From an uncultured Dokdonia sp. (GTDB taxonomy: Bacteria; Bacteroidota; Bacteroidia; Flavobacteriales; Flavobacteriaceae): a stretch of DNA of 10,053 nt. The translations under genes and the position numbers were made by a program. The notes below the pieces were generated by a model that searched no databases, was not told the origin of the DNA, and saw only the letters and a list, made by a program, of their open reading frames with translations. The stretch spans positions 1-10,053 of the forward strand of contig CAKZKZ010000682.1 of assembly GCA_937124495.1 (NCBI GenBank). The letters run 5' to 3'. Position 1 is the stretch's first letter. Each line of letters begins with the position of its first letter. Shown piece by piece: positions 1-6,907 of this stretch.

Positions 1-202
1 ATACGATACAAAATTCCGCTCTACATTAATTGGCGATAATACAAGAGTTTATAAAGGTGGTTCTTGGAGCGCTAGAGCATATTGGTTAGATCCTGCGCAA
101 CGTCGTTTCTTACCACAAGGAATGGCTACAGATGATATCGGGTTTAGATGTGCTATGTCACGTGTAGGTTCAAAATCAAAAACTGGAAAAAGAGCTAGAT
201 AA
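1..202 (+). CDS. gldJ: Gliding motility lipoprotein GldJ, C-terminal end (partial)
   Basis: Only the last 66 codons are present; the reading frame is open from the left edge (first whole codon at 2) to the TAA at 200-202. The peptide contains VYKGGSW, RAYWLDPAQRR and IGFRCAMSRVGS. These are the closing motifs of the formylglycine-generating-enzyme / sulfatase-modifying-factor fold as found in the GldJ/GldK lipoproteins of Bacteroidota. In that family GldJ is an outer-membrane lipoprotein needed for gliding motility and for stability of the GldK and type IX secretion machinery. The tail after the domain is short and basic (SKSKTGKRAR). From memory, a murF gene next to gldJ is a common arrangement in Flavobacteriaceae, which favours GldJ over GldK, but the lipobox and N-terminus lie outside the window. 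The family call is firm and the exact paralogue is likely. Confidence 0.82.
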   Translation, partial: YDTKFRSTLIGDNTRVYKGGSWSARAYWLDPAQRRFLPQGMATDDIGFRCAMSRVGSKSKTGKRAR

Positions 203-223
203 ATATAGCTTCGATTATAATTT

Positions 224-250
224 AAAAAAGCCCTCTTGTAGGGCTTTTTT
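224..250 (+). terminator. Rho-independent terminator after gldJ
   Basis: A perfect 11-bp stem pairs 224-234 (AAAAAAGCCCT) with 240-250 (AGGGCTTTTTT) around the 5-nt loop CTTGT, and the 3' arm ends in six T. It lies 21 nt after the gldJ stop. The A-tract on the 5' side means the reverse strand also ends in a T-run. The T-run ends only 13 nt before the murF ATG, so the hairpin may also sit in the murF leader. Confidence 0.9.
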
Positions 251-263
251 AATACCATATAGT

Positions 264-1541
264 ATGAGTATAGAACAATTACATCATCTCTTTTTAGAAA
301 GCACTGGGATATGTACAGACACACGAAAACTAAAAAAAGATCAATTATACTTTGCCTTAAAAGGAGATAATTTTAATGGAAATAATTTTGCAGAAAAAGC
401 ATCAAATCAAGGAGCATCATACGTTATTGTAGATGAAGACCAAGGAGATGTAAGTAATATGATTTTGGTTGAAGATGTATTACAAACTCTTCAAAAACTT
501 GCAACTTACCATAGAGACTTTTTAAATATCCCCATCATTGCACTTACAGGCAGTAATGGAAAAACAACCACGAAAGAGCTTATCAATGCTGTGTTATCCC
601 AGAAATACACAACCACAGCCACCGTTGGAAACCTCAACAATCATATTGGAGTCCCTCTTACGCTATTATCTATGACCAAAGATACCGAGATAGGTATCGT
701 TGAAATGGGAGCAAATCACCAAGGAGAGATTGCTGCTTTGAGCGAAATTGCCAAACCAAACTTTGGTTACATCACTAATTTCGGGAAAGCCCATTTGGAA
801 GGTTTTGGAGGTATAGAAGGTGTAATTAAAGGAAAAAGTGAACTGTATACATACATTCACAAAACTAATGGGATTGCTTTTGTAAATAAAGAAGATCCTA
901 TACAAATAAAACAATCTTCAGGATTACAGATAAAAACATTTGCCCCTTCTAATGCAGATTACAGTATTGCTTTTAAAGAAGCAACGCCTTATGTACATAT
1001 CGATTTTAATAATTTCACCATACAGACTCAATTAACAGGAGCTTACAATGCCTTAAATATTGCAGCAGCTATTGCGATGGGATGTTATTTTTCCGTAGAT
1101 TCTCAAGCCATAAAAAAAGGTATAGAAAACTACATCCCCGCTAATAATAGATCTCAAATTATAAAAAAAGAAAATAATATCACTATTATTTTGGATGCCT
1201 ATAATGCGAATCCTACAAGCATGGAAGCCGCTCTAGACAACTTAAGCAAACAATCTTCAAACTATAAAATAGCATTTTTAGGAGATATGTTTGAAGTGGG
1301 AGAAACGACTAAAGAAGAACACCAACATATTCTTACACATACACATTTGCTTCATATTGACCAAGTATATGCTGTAGGCCCCACCTTCGGCATTTCGACA
1401 CCAAAGCAACCTGAACATCACGTTTTTCAGACTTATAACGCTTTCGCGAAAGCGTATAAAAGGAACATTCCGTCAGACACCACCATCCTTATCAAAGGAT
1501 CAAGAGGCATGACCATGGAACGTATTCTCGATCTATTATAG
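264..1541 (+). CDS. murF: UDP-N-acetylmuramoyl-tripeptide--D-alanyl-D-alanine ligase MurF
   Basis: This cytoplasmic ATP-dependent Mur ligase adds D-Ala-D-Ala to UDP-MurNAc-tripeptide, the last cytoplasmic amino-acid addition of peptidoglycan synthesis. The 425-residue length is normal for Bacteroidota MurF. Visible family marks are DTRK at 19-22 in the N-terminal UDP-binding domain, the P-loop TGSNGKTTTK at 95-104, GNLNNHIGVP at 122-131, EMGANHQGEI at 147-156, AHLEGFG at 176-182, YNALNIAAA at 261-269, DAYNANPTSM at 311-320, GDM at 340-342 and KGSRG at 411-415. The ATG at 264 is chosen because MSIEQLHHLF matches the usual start of the family; there is no Shine-Dalgarno, as expected for the phylum. 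The gene starts 13 nt after the gldJ terminator, and no clear promoter is visible between them. One copy of an 18-bp palindrome is embedded in codons 392-398 (NAFAKAY), close to the C-terminus. Confidence 0.96.
   Translation: MSIEQLHHLFLESTGICTDTRKLKKDQLYFALKGDNFNGNNFAEKASNQGASYVIVDEDQGDVSNMILVEDVLQTLQKLATYHRDFLNIPIIALTGSNGKTTTKELINAVLSQKYTTTATVGNLNNHIGVPLTLLSMTKDTEIGIVEMGANHQGEIAALSEIAKPNFGYITNFGKAHLEGFGGIEGVIKGKSELYTYIHKTNGIAFVNKEDPIQIKQSSGLQIKTFAPSNADYSIAFKEATPYVHIDFNNFTIQTQLTGAYNALNIAAAIAMGCYFSVDSQAIKKGIENYIPANNRSQIIKKENNITIILDAYNANPTSMEAALDNLSKQSSNYKIAFLGDMFEVGETTKEEHQHILTHTHLLHIDQVYAVGPTFGISTPKQPEHHVFQTYNAFAKAYKRNIPSDTTILIKGSRGMTMERILDLL
1438..1455. repeat. Flavobacterial palindrome, copy 1 (inside murF)
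   Basis: Perfect 18-bp palindrome ACGCTTTCGCGAAAGCGT. It lies entirely within murF and encodes part of NAFAKAY (codons 392-398). The identical core occurs at 5101-5118 and 6845-6862. Its local base composition is much more GC-rich than its surroundings. Its function is unknown; from memory, similar palindromes are frequent in some flavobacterial genomes. Confidence 0.9.
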
Positions 1542-1563
1542 ATAGACAAGAAGGTTGTAAAAC

Positions 1564-1597
1564 AAAAAATCTCCAGATGTATATTTGGAGATTTTTT
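1564..1597. terminator. Bidirectional terminator between murF and tRNA-Val
   Basis: A 12-bp stem pairs 1564-1575 (AAAAAATCTCCA) with 1586-1597 (TGGAGATTTTTT) around a 10-nt loop. Eight T follow on the plus strand. On the minus strand the arm at 1564-1569 gives a six-T run. It lies 22 nt after the murF stop and 4 nt beyond the 3' end of the minus-strand tRNA, so it can close both converging genes. Confidence 0.85.
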
Positions 1598-1600
1598 TTG

Positions 1601-1675
1601 TGGGTCATACTGGATTCGAACCAGTGACTTCTACCTTGTCGAGGTAACACTCTAAACCAACTGAGTTAATGACCC
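1601..1675 (-). tRNA. tRNA-Val (anticodon GAC)
   Basis: Read on the minus strand this folds into a full 75-nt cloverleaf. The acceptor stem is GGGTCAT/ATGACCC with discriminator A, followed by T8-A9, D stem ACTC/GAGT with GG in the loop, anticodon stem TTACC/GGTAG, variable loop AAGTC and T stem ACTGG/CCAGT with loop TTCGAAT. The seven-base anticodon loop is TCGACAA, placing GAC at 34-36 (complement of 1638-1640), which reads GUC and GUU valine codons. Position 33 is C instead of the near-universal U (complement of base 1641). CCA is not encoded: the bases after the discriminator are CAA. Confidence 0.93.
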
Positions 1676-1684
1676 ATTTTGAAG

Positions 1685-1692
1685 TAAATATA
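1685..1692 (-). promoter_or_regulatory. Possible -7 box for tRNA-Val
   Basis: On the minus strand this reads TATATTTA, matching seven of eight positions of the Bacteroidota -7 consensus TAnnTTTG. It ends 9 nt before the mature tRNA 5' end, a plausible spacing for a short leader. No TTG (-33) element is seen at the expected distance, so the call is weak. Confidence 0.3.
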
Positions 1693-1841
1693 AGTAAAAG
1701 AACCACATAAATAATTCTAAAATCATATAATTCCATACAACAATTAGTAATGAATCTTTTGAAAATCACAAAAATAAATTCTAAAACAAAAAGCTTCACT
1801 TCTCAAATAAACAAGACGCTTACAATCTATCCAAGAATACC

Positions 1842-1849
1842 TATCTTTA
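1842..1849 (+). promoter_or_regulatory. Possible -7 box before the glycerol gene
   Basis: TATCTTTA matches seven of eight positions of the TAnnTTTG consensus and ends 27 nt before the ATG at 1877. No TTG element is found 17-23 nt upstream. The 201-bp AT-rich gap from the tRNA to this gene (1676-1876) holds no other convincing element and no operator dyad that I can see. Confidence 0.22.
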
Positions 1850-1876
1850 AGAGCAAAAGAACTTGTCTGACACACT

Positions 1877-4800
1877 ATGAGTAAAGAATACATTATCGCT
1901 TTTGACCAAGGCACGACTAGCACACGTGCCATTATTTTTGACAAAAATGGCAACATATGCGGCATCGCTCAAAAAGAGTTAACCCAACACTATCCGAAAT
2001 CAGGATGGGTAGAACATGACCCATTAGAAATTATAACACATCAACAAGAAGTGTTTGAGGAAGCTATAGAAAACTCTTCGATTTCTATTGATCAAATAGC
2101 CGCCATTGGTATTACCAATCAACGAGAAACAACTGTTGTATGGGATAAAACCACTGGTGAACCTATACACAATGCAATTGTTTGGCTAGACAAACGTACA
2201 TCAGGAATTTGCGAGCAATTAAAAGCCCAAGGTTTAGAAGAGTATGTAGCAAAAAACACTGGACTTGTTATAGATTCTTACTTTTCAGGAACAAAAGCGC
2301 GATGGATTTTAGATCACGTAACTGGTGCTCAAGAAAAAGCTGAAAAAGGAGAACTTCTATTTGGAACAATAGACAGTTGGCTGATTTGGAAATTCACACA
2401 AGGAAAACACCATGTGACAGATCATTCTAATGCCTCACGAACCTTACTTTTCAATATTCTAAAACTAGAGTGGGATGCAACATTGCTAGAAGCATTAAAA
2501 ATTCCCAAGGCAATGCTCCCTAAAGTCGAACACTCATCATCCAACTTTGGAAACTTCTCCTATAAAGGATATCAAATTCCGATATATGGAGTAGCCGGAG
2601 ACCAACAAGCTTCATTATTTGGACAAGGGGGGTATAAATCTGGAATGGCTAAAAACACCTATGGAACGGGTTGTTTTATGTTAATGAATACAGGCAAAAA
2701 ACCATATCTCTCCAAAAACGGATTATTAACCACACTTTGTGCAAGTCTTGAGACTGACAATATAAAATACGCCCTAGAAGGAAGTGTATTTGTAGCAGGA
2801 GCCTCTGTACAGTGGTTGCGAGACAAACTTCAAGTGATAGATCATGCTAAAGAAACCGAAGCTATTTGCGAAGCAACGACCTCAGCAGACGATTTATATG
2901 TAGTACCCGCATTTGCTGGTCTCGGTGCTCCTCATTGGGATATGAAAGCAAAAGGAGCCATTTATGGACTTACCCTAGATTCTGGAAAAAATGAAATTAT
3001 CAAAGCAACAATAGATGCTCTTGCATACCAATCTAGAGATGTACTAGAAGCTATGGTTGAAGATAGCGGCAAGCAAATGAAATCTTTGAAAGTAGATGGA
3101 GGAGCTACAGCAAACAATTACCTCATGCAGTTCCAATCTGATATTCTTAACGTAGAAGTAGACCGTCCAAAAATGCTCGAAGTTACTGCGTTGGGTGCTG
3201 CATTTTTAGCAGGAATAAAAGCAGGTATTTGGACTAAAAAAGATATTGCCAAATTACGAGAAGTAGATACATTATTTATACCTGAAATAACAGAATATGT
3301 CCGAACTAAAAAATACACCGGTTGGCAACAGGCGGTAGCTCGCACAAAATCTACCAACCAAAATATGCTTTCTGTTAAAGAAGAAGGACCTATTCGTTTT
3401 TCTATTTTAGATAGAGACACACAGCTTCAAAGAGCAAAAAAAGAACGCTTTGACCTTATCATTATAGGTGGTGGTGTTACAGGAGCAGGCATTGCATTAG
3501 ACGCTTCATCTAGAGGAATGAATGTATGCCTAATAGAAAAAAACGACTTTGCTTCGGGCACTAGCAATAAGTCTACAAAACTTATACATGGTGGATTACG
3601 CTATTTAAAACAAATGGAAATCGGACTTGTAAAAGAGTCTGGTAGTGAACGGGCCATGGTACATAAATTAGCACCTCATCTTGTTGTTCCAGAGAAAATG
3701 TTATTACCGTTAATCGAAGGGGGTACTTATGGAAAAATGATGACAGCAATAGGTCTTAAAGTATATGATTTTCTTGCCAATGTAGAAGGAGACGACAAAC
3801 GTAAAATGCTCACTGCAGAAGAAACCGCAGACAAAGAACCACTACTTGACAAAGAACAATTAGTAGGTGGAGGGTATTATGCGGAGTACCGTACTGACGA
3901 CGCTAGATTAACCGTAGAGTTACTTAAAAAAGCTGCTTCCTATGGAGCTTGCGTTATTAATTATTGTGAAATGAAGTCCTTTAATTATGACGATGAAGGA
4001 AAAATCAAAAGCCTACATTGCTTTGATTACAATACAAAAAGTAGTTTTAAATTAAAAGCAACCCACTATGTTTCAGCGGCAGGGCCTTGGGTAGATTTAT
4101 TACGAGAAAAAGATCACTCTAAAGACAATAAGCATTTGCACTTAACCAAGGGAGTACATATTGTATTTTCAAGAGAACGTTTCCCATTAACACAATCCAT
4201 TTACTTTGATGTCCCTGACGGACGTATGATCTTTGCTATTCCTAGAGGCAGGTCTACCTATGTAGGAACAACAGATACCAATTATAATGGAAACTTAAAT
4301 CGTGTCGTCGCCACCAAAGAAGATGCACAGTATTTACTGGATGCCGTAAATAATATGTTTACAGATGTACAACTGACCATCAATGATATCGAATCCAATT
4401 GGGCTGGATTAAGACCTCTTATACACGAAGATGGAAAAGACCCATCAGAGCTTTCTAGAAGAGATGAAATCTTTGTCTCAAAAACTGGATTAATTTCTAT
4501 TGCAGGTGGAAAACTAACAGGGTATCGTAAAATGGCGCAACGTGTGATTGACACTGTTTTAAAACAAATTCCTGAAAAGAAAAAAGAACACCTTGTAAAA
4601 TCACATACCGATCGCATACCACTTACTTCCTCTCCAATGACAGATACGAAAGAAGTAAATGCGTACGAGAGAGAAATCGCCACACAACTCAAAACATTTG
4701 GAATTGAAGATGAACATCAAAGCCTATACCTAGCAACCACCTATGGAAAACAAGCAAATGATATAATACAAAAGATAGATTATTTCTTAAATGAATCTCC

Positions 4801-5059
4801 AGAAGAACGCCTCATACGCGCCGAAGTTTGGTATAGTGTACATCACGAAATGACCAACTCACTCGCCGATTTTTTTGTCCGAAGAACAGGAAGACTTTAT
4901 TTTGACATTCACAGCGTACATACATATAGACAACTCGTACAAGAAGACCTCGTAAAATATTTAGGATGGGATGAAGGACGTGTCATTGATGAAAATAAAT
5001 GGTTAGATATGTTAGTAAAAGATGCCTCACATTATTATGATACTGAAATAGAAGCTTAA
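1877..5059 (+). CDS. glpK-glpD: Fused glycerol kinase - FAD-dependent glycerol-3-phosphate dehydrogenase
   Basis: One uninterrupted 1060-codon frame holds two whole enzymes. Residues 1-492 are a FGGY glycerol kinase: phosphate loop DQGTTSTR at 10-17; R83, E84, W103, Y135, D242 and Q243, the residues expected to hold glycerol; TYGTG at 261-265; DGGAT at 407-411; closing helix GWQQAVART at 482-490. Residues 506-1060 are GlpD: FSILDRD at 508-514, FAD dinucleotide motif IIIGGGVTGAG at 528-538, STKLIHGGLRYL at 566-577, YRTDDARLT at 671-679, NWAGLRPLIHE at 841-851, GGKLTGYRKMA at 877-887 and ADFFVRRTGRLYFD at 997-1010. A linker of about 15 residues joins them. Glycerol would be phosphorylated, then oxidised to dihydroxyacetone phosphate at the membrane, with electrons passed to quinone. 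The His phosphorylated by HPr in firmicute kinases seems to be Ser228 (alignment from memory). An internal ATG at 3365 (M497) could start a free 564-residue GlpD. No glpF is seen. Confidence 0.94.
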   Translation: MSKEYIIAFDQGTTSTRAIIFDKNGNICGIAQKELTQHYPKSGWVEHDPLEIITHQQEVFEEAIENSSISIDQIAAIGITNQRETTVVWDKTTGEPIHNAIVWLDKRTSGICEQLKAQGLEEYVAKNTGLVIDSYFSGTKARWILDHVTGAQEKAEKGELLFGTIDSWLIWKFTQGKHHVTDHSNASRTLLFNILKLEWDATLLEALKIPKAMLPKVEHSSSNFGNFSYKGYQIPIYGVAGDQQASLFGQGGYKSGMAKNTYGTGCFMLMNTGKKPYLSKNGLLTTLCASLETDNIKYALEGSVFVAGASVQWLRDKLQVIDHAKETEAICEATTSADDLYVVPAFAGLGAPHWDMKAKGAIYGLTLDSGKNEIIKATIDALAYQSRDVLEAMVEDSGKQMKSLKVDGGATANNYLMQFQSDILNVEVDRPKMLEVTALGAAFLAGIKAGIWTKKDIAKLREVDTLFIPEITEYVRTKKYTGWQQAVARTKSTNQNMLSVKEEGPIRFSILDRDTQLQRAKKERFDLIIIGGGVTGAGIALDASSRGMNVCLIEKNDFASGTSNKSTKLIHGGLRYLKQMEIGLVKESGSERAMVHKLAPHLVVPEKMLLPLIEGGTYGKMMTAIGLKVYDFLANVEGDDKRKMLTAEETADKEPLLDKEQLVGGGYYAEYRTDDARLTVELLKKAASYGACVINYCEMKSFNYDDEGKIKSLHCFDYNTKSSFKLKATHYVSAAGPWVDLLREKDHSKDNKHLHLTKGVHIVFSRERFPLTQSIYFDVPDGRMIFAIPRGRSTYVGTTDTNYNGNLNRVVATKEDAQYLLDAVNNMFTDVQLTINDIESNWAGLRPLIHEDGKDPSELSRRDEIFVSKTGLISIAGGKLTGYRKMAQRVIDTVLKQIPEKKKEHLVKSHTDRIPLTSSPMTDTKEVNAYEREIATQLKTFGIEDEHQSLYLATTYGKQANDIIQKIDYFLNESPEERLIRAEVWYSVHHEMTNSLADFFVRRTGRLYFDIHSVHTYRQLVQEDLVKYLGWDEGRVIDENKWLDMLVKDASHYYDTEIEA

Positions 5060-5070
5060 TCAAGAAAACA

Positions 5071-5086
5071 ACTATAACGTTATAGT
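5071..5086. repeat. Perfect 16-bp palindrome between the glycerol gene and the symporter gene
   Basis: ACTATAACGTTATAGT is perfectly self-complementary and unrelated to the GC-rich palindrome. It starts 12 nt after the upstream stop codon, and its centre is 31 bp from the centre of the next palindrome. No T-run follows, so it does not look like a terminator. It could be an operator site, but that is inference only. Confidence 0.6.
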
Positions 5087-5099
5087 GAATAATGAGATA

Positions 5100-5119
5100 T
5101 ACGCTTTCGCGAAAGCGTA
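5100..5119. repeat. Flavobacterial palindrome, copy 2
   Basis: Perfect 20-bp palindrome: the core ACGCTTTCGCGAAAGCGT (5101-5118) extended by T on the left and A on the right. It lies 40 nt after the glycerol gene stop and 67 nt before the symporter start. Neither strand has a T-run after it, which argues against a terminator. Confidence 0.92.
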
Positions 5120-5141
5120 CTCAAAAGCAACCTAATATTCA

Positions 5142-5153
5142 ATGAAATTTCAT
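5142..5153. repeat. 12-bp palindrome upstream of the symporter gene
   Basis: ATGAAATTTCAT is perfectly self-complementary and ends 33 nt before the symporter ATG, in the zone where a promoter or operator would lie. It is AT-rich and short, so chance is possible. It is the third perfect palindrome within this 127-bp gap. Confidence 0.4.
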
Positions 5154-5186
5154 ATTTTCACTGCAACACATTAAACTAAACAACCT

Positions 5187-6833
5187 ATGGGTATCATTTC
5201 TTTTATTGGATTTACATTACTAGTAGCAGGGTTTGCCTGGTGGAAAACAAGAGGTACAGACGAAAAATCTGCAGATGGCTATTACTTAGGAGGTAGAAGC
5301 CTTGGCGCTATTACTATCGCAGGATCATTATTACTTACCAATCTATCTGCAGAGCAAATCGTAGGTTTAAATGGGCAAGCATTCTCTGAAGGTATTCTTG
5401 TGATGGCATGGGAAACACTTGCAGCCATTGCTATGGTTATTACGGCCGTATGGTTTCTTCCTAAATATATGAAAGGAGGGATTACTACCATCCCAGAATT
5501 TATAGAAAAACGCTTTGATGAAAATACAAAAGCAATCTTATCGGTATTGTTTTTAATTGCTTTTGCTATTGTATTACTACCTACCATTCTTTATTCAGGA
5601 TCATTAGCATTTAGCACGATGTTTGACTTACCAGGCATGTTAGGTTGGGAAGAATCTTCTGTAATCACCTTATGTGTATGGAGTATTGGATTAATCGGGA
5701 TTATATACGCCATTTTTGGAGGATTGAAAGCCGTTGCAGTGTCTGACCTTATTAATGCCATTGGACTATTAATAGGAGGGTTATTAATTCCATATTTTGG
5801 TTTAAAACTCATTGGAGATGGAGATATGTTTGCCGGACTTAATACGTTATGGACCGAAAATCAAGATAAATTTGATGTTACTGGAGATGTAACCTCATCA
5901 ATACCTGTAGGAACCATATTTACAGGAATGATGATTGCTCAGATGTATTATTGGGGAACCAATCAATCCATATTACAACGTGTATTTGGAGCGAAAAGCT
6001 TAAAAGAAGGGCAAAAAGGAATGATGCTTGCTGCCTTTGTAAAATTTCTAATCCCTATCATTGTGGTATTACCAGGTATCATTGCTTGGAACGTATTTAA
6101 TGGTGAGCTTAGTTCTGCAGATCAAGCATATCCACAATTAGTAAAAGAGGTGCTACCTCCCGCATTATTAGGGTTCTTTGCTGCTGTACTTTTTGGAGCT
6201 GTTTTAAGTTCTTTTAATAGCTTATTGAATAGTAGTGCTACGCTGTTTGGGTTTGACCTTTATAAGAAGTTTTTCAAAAAGGATGCTTCTGAGCATCAAA
6301 CGGTAAAAGCTGGAAAATTATTTGGACTTTTAGTAGCTGTAATATCTATGACTATAGCACCCCTTATTGCTAAAGCACCAGATGGTCTATTTGATTATAT
6401 ACAACAAGCTTTAGGTAGTTTAAGTGTTCCCATCTTAGCTGTTGTTATTATTGGAATACTAACAAAAAAAGTGCCTGCTATTGGAGCAAAAACTGTATTA
6501 ATAGTAGGTGTTCTTATGTATTTGGTAAGCTTATTAATTTTAGGTCCTAACTTTATAGGTGAAGCAATGGCAGAAGCAGCTTCTAACGGCATTACAGATC
6601 CAGAAAAACTAGCCCTTATTAAAGCAGAGGCATATCCACATTTTTTACACGTGATGGGAATATTATTTGTGGTTAATATTATTATCATGCTAGTCATAGG
6701 AATGATCAAACCAAAAACAGATATTTACGTTCCTGAAACCACAGAGGTGATAGACACAACACCTTGGAAGTATGCATACATTGTAGGTGGACTTATTACA
6801 TTATTAGTGTTAAGCACCTACTTAATATTTTAA
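5187..6833 (+). CDS. Sodium:solute symporter (SSS family), vSGLT-like sugar transporter
   Basis: This inner-membrane protein of 548 residues is almost the same length as Vibrio vSGLT and is hydrophobic throughout. It begins with a membrane segment at about 2-18 and ends with one at about 529-548, consistent with the 14-helix SSS layout. By recalled alignment to vSGLT, the sugar contacts N64, Q69, E88, Y263, K294 and Q428 correspond to N52, Q57, E76, Y255, K286 and Q406 here. N260 becomes Q252 and S91 becomes A79. The sodium-site serines S364/S365 match S341/S342. Family motifs include SAEQIVGLNG at 54-63, TIPEFIEKRF at 101-110 and YYWGTNQSILQR at 254-265. A sodium-coupled sugar or polyol importer is therefore likely. 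The galE gene 75 nt downstream fits galactose or glucose, but the substitutions leave the substrate open. The gap upstream holds three palindromes, and one follows the stop by 9 nt. No terminator separates it from either neighbour. Confidence 0.9.
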   Translation: MGIISFIGFTLLVAGFAWWKTRGTDEKSADGYYLGGRSLGAITIAGSLLLTNLSAEQIVGLNGQAFSEGILVMAWETLAAIAMVITAVWFLPKYMKGGITTIPEFIEKRFDENTKAILSVLFLIAFAIVLLPTILYSGSLAFSTMFDLPGMLGWEESSVITLCVWSIGLIGIIYAIFGGLKAVAVSDLINAIGLLIGGLLIPYFGLKLIGDGDMFAGLNTLWTENQDKFDVTGDVTSSIPVGTIFTGMMIAQMYYWGTNQSILQRVFGAKSLKEGQKGMMLAAFVKFLIPIIVVLPGIIAWNVFNGELSSADQAYPQLVKEVLPPALLGFFAAVLFGAVLSSFNSLLNSSATLFGFDLYKKFFKKDASEHQTVKAGKLFGLLVAVISMTIAPLIAKAPDGLFDYIQQALGSLSVPILAVVIIGILTKKVPAIGAKTVLIVGVLMYLVSLLILGPNFIGEAMAEAASNGITDPEKLALIKAEAYPHFLHVMGILFVVNIIIMLVIGMIKPKTDIYVPETTEVIDTTPWKYAYIVGGLITLLVLSTYLIF

Positions 6834-6842
6834 ATAACCTGA

Positions 6843-6864
6843 GTACGCTTTCGCGAAAGCGTAC
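6843..6864. repeat. Flavobacterial palindrome, copy 3
   Basis: Perfect 22-bp palindrome: the core ACGCTTTCGCGAAAGCGT (6845-6862) extended by GT on the left and AC on the right, the longest of the three copies. It starts 9 nt after the symporter stop and ends 43 nt before galE. It is followed by AAAAGAAC, not T, so it does not look like an intrinsic terminator. Confidence 0.93.
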
Positions 6865-6907
6865 AAAAGAACATTAGAAAACAGCTTAGCTATTACACAC
6901 ATTTTAT

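Noticed and set aside
203..263. Riboswitch or RNA gene in the gldJ-murF gap
   Set aside because: The only structure is a simple stem with a T-run, fully explained as a terminator or leader hairpin; 61 nt is too short for a known riboswitch class with this layout.
1713..1786. 10-bp direct repeat AATTCTAAAA at 1713-1722 and 1777-1786
   Set aside because: Short and AT-rich in AT-rich intergenic DNA, with a single pair and no associated element; chance is a sufficient explanation.
3118..4692. Minus-strand open frames at 3118-3420 and 4282-4692
   Set aside because: They lie wholly inside the conserved GlpK-GlpD frame, show no family motifs and have low-complexity Ser/Ile-rich translations typical of antisense shadows.
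5100..5119. GC-rich palindromes as intrinsic terminators of the glycerol and symporter genes
   Set aside because: No T-run follows on either strand at 5120 or 6865, one copy lies inside the murF coding sequence, and a perfect palindrome leaves no natural loop.
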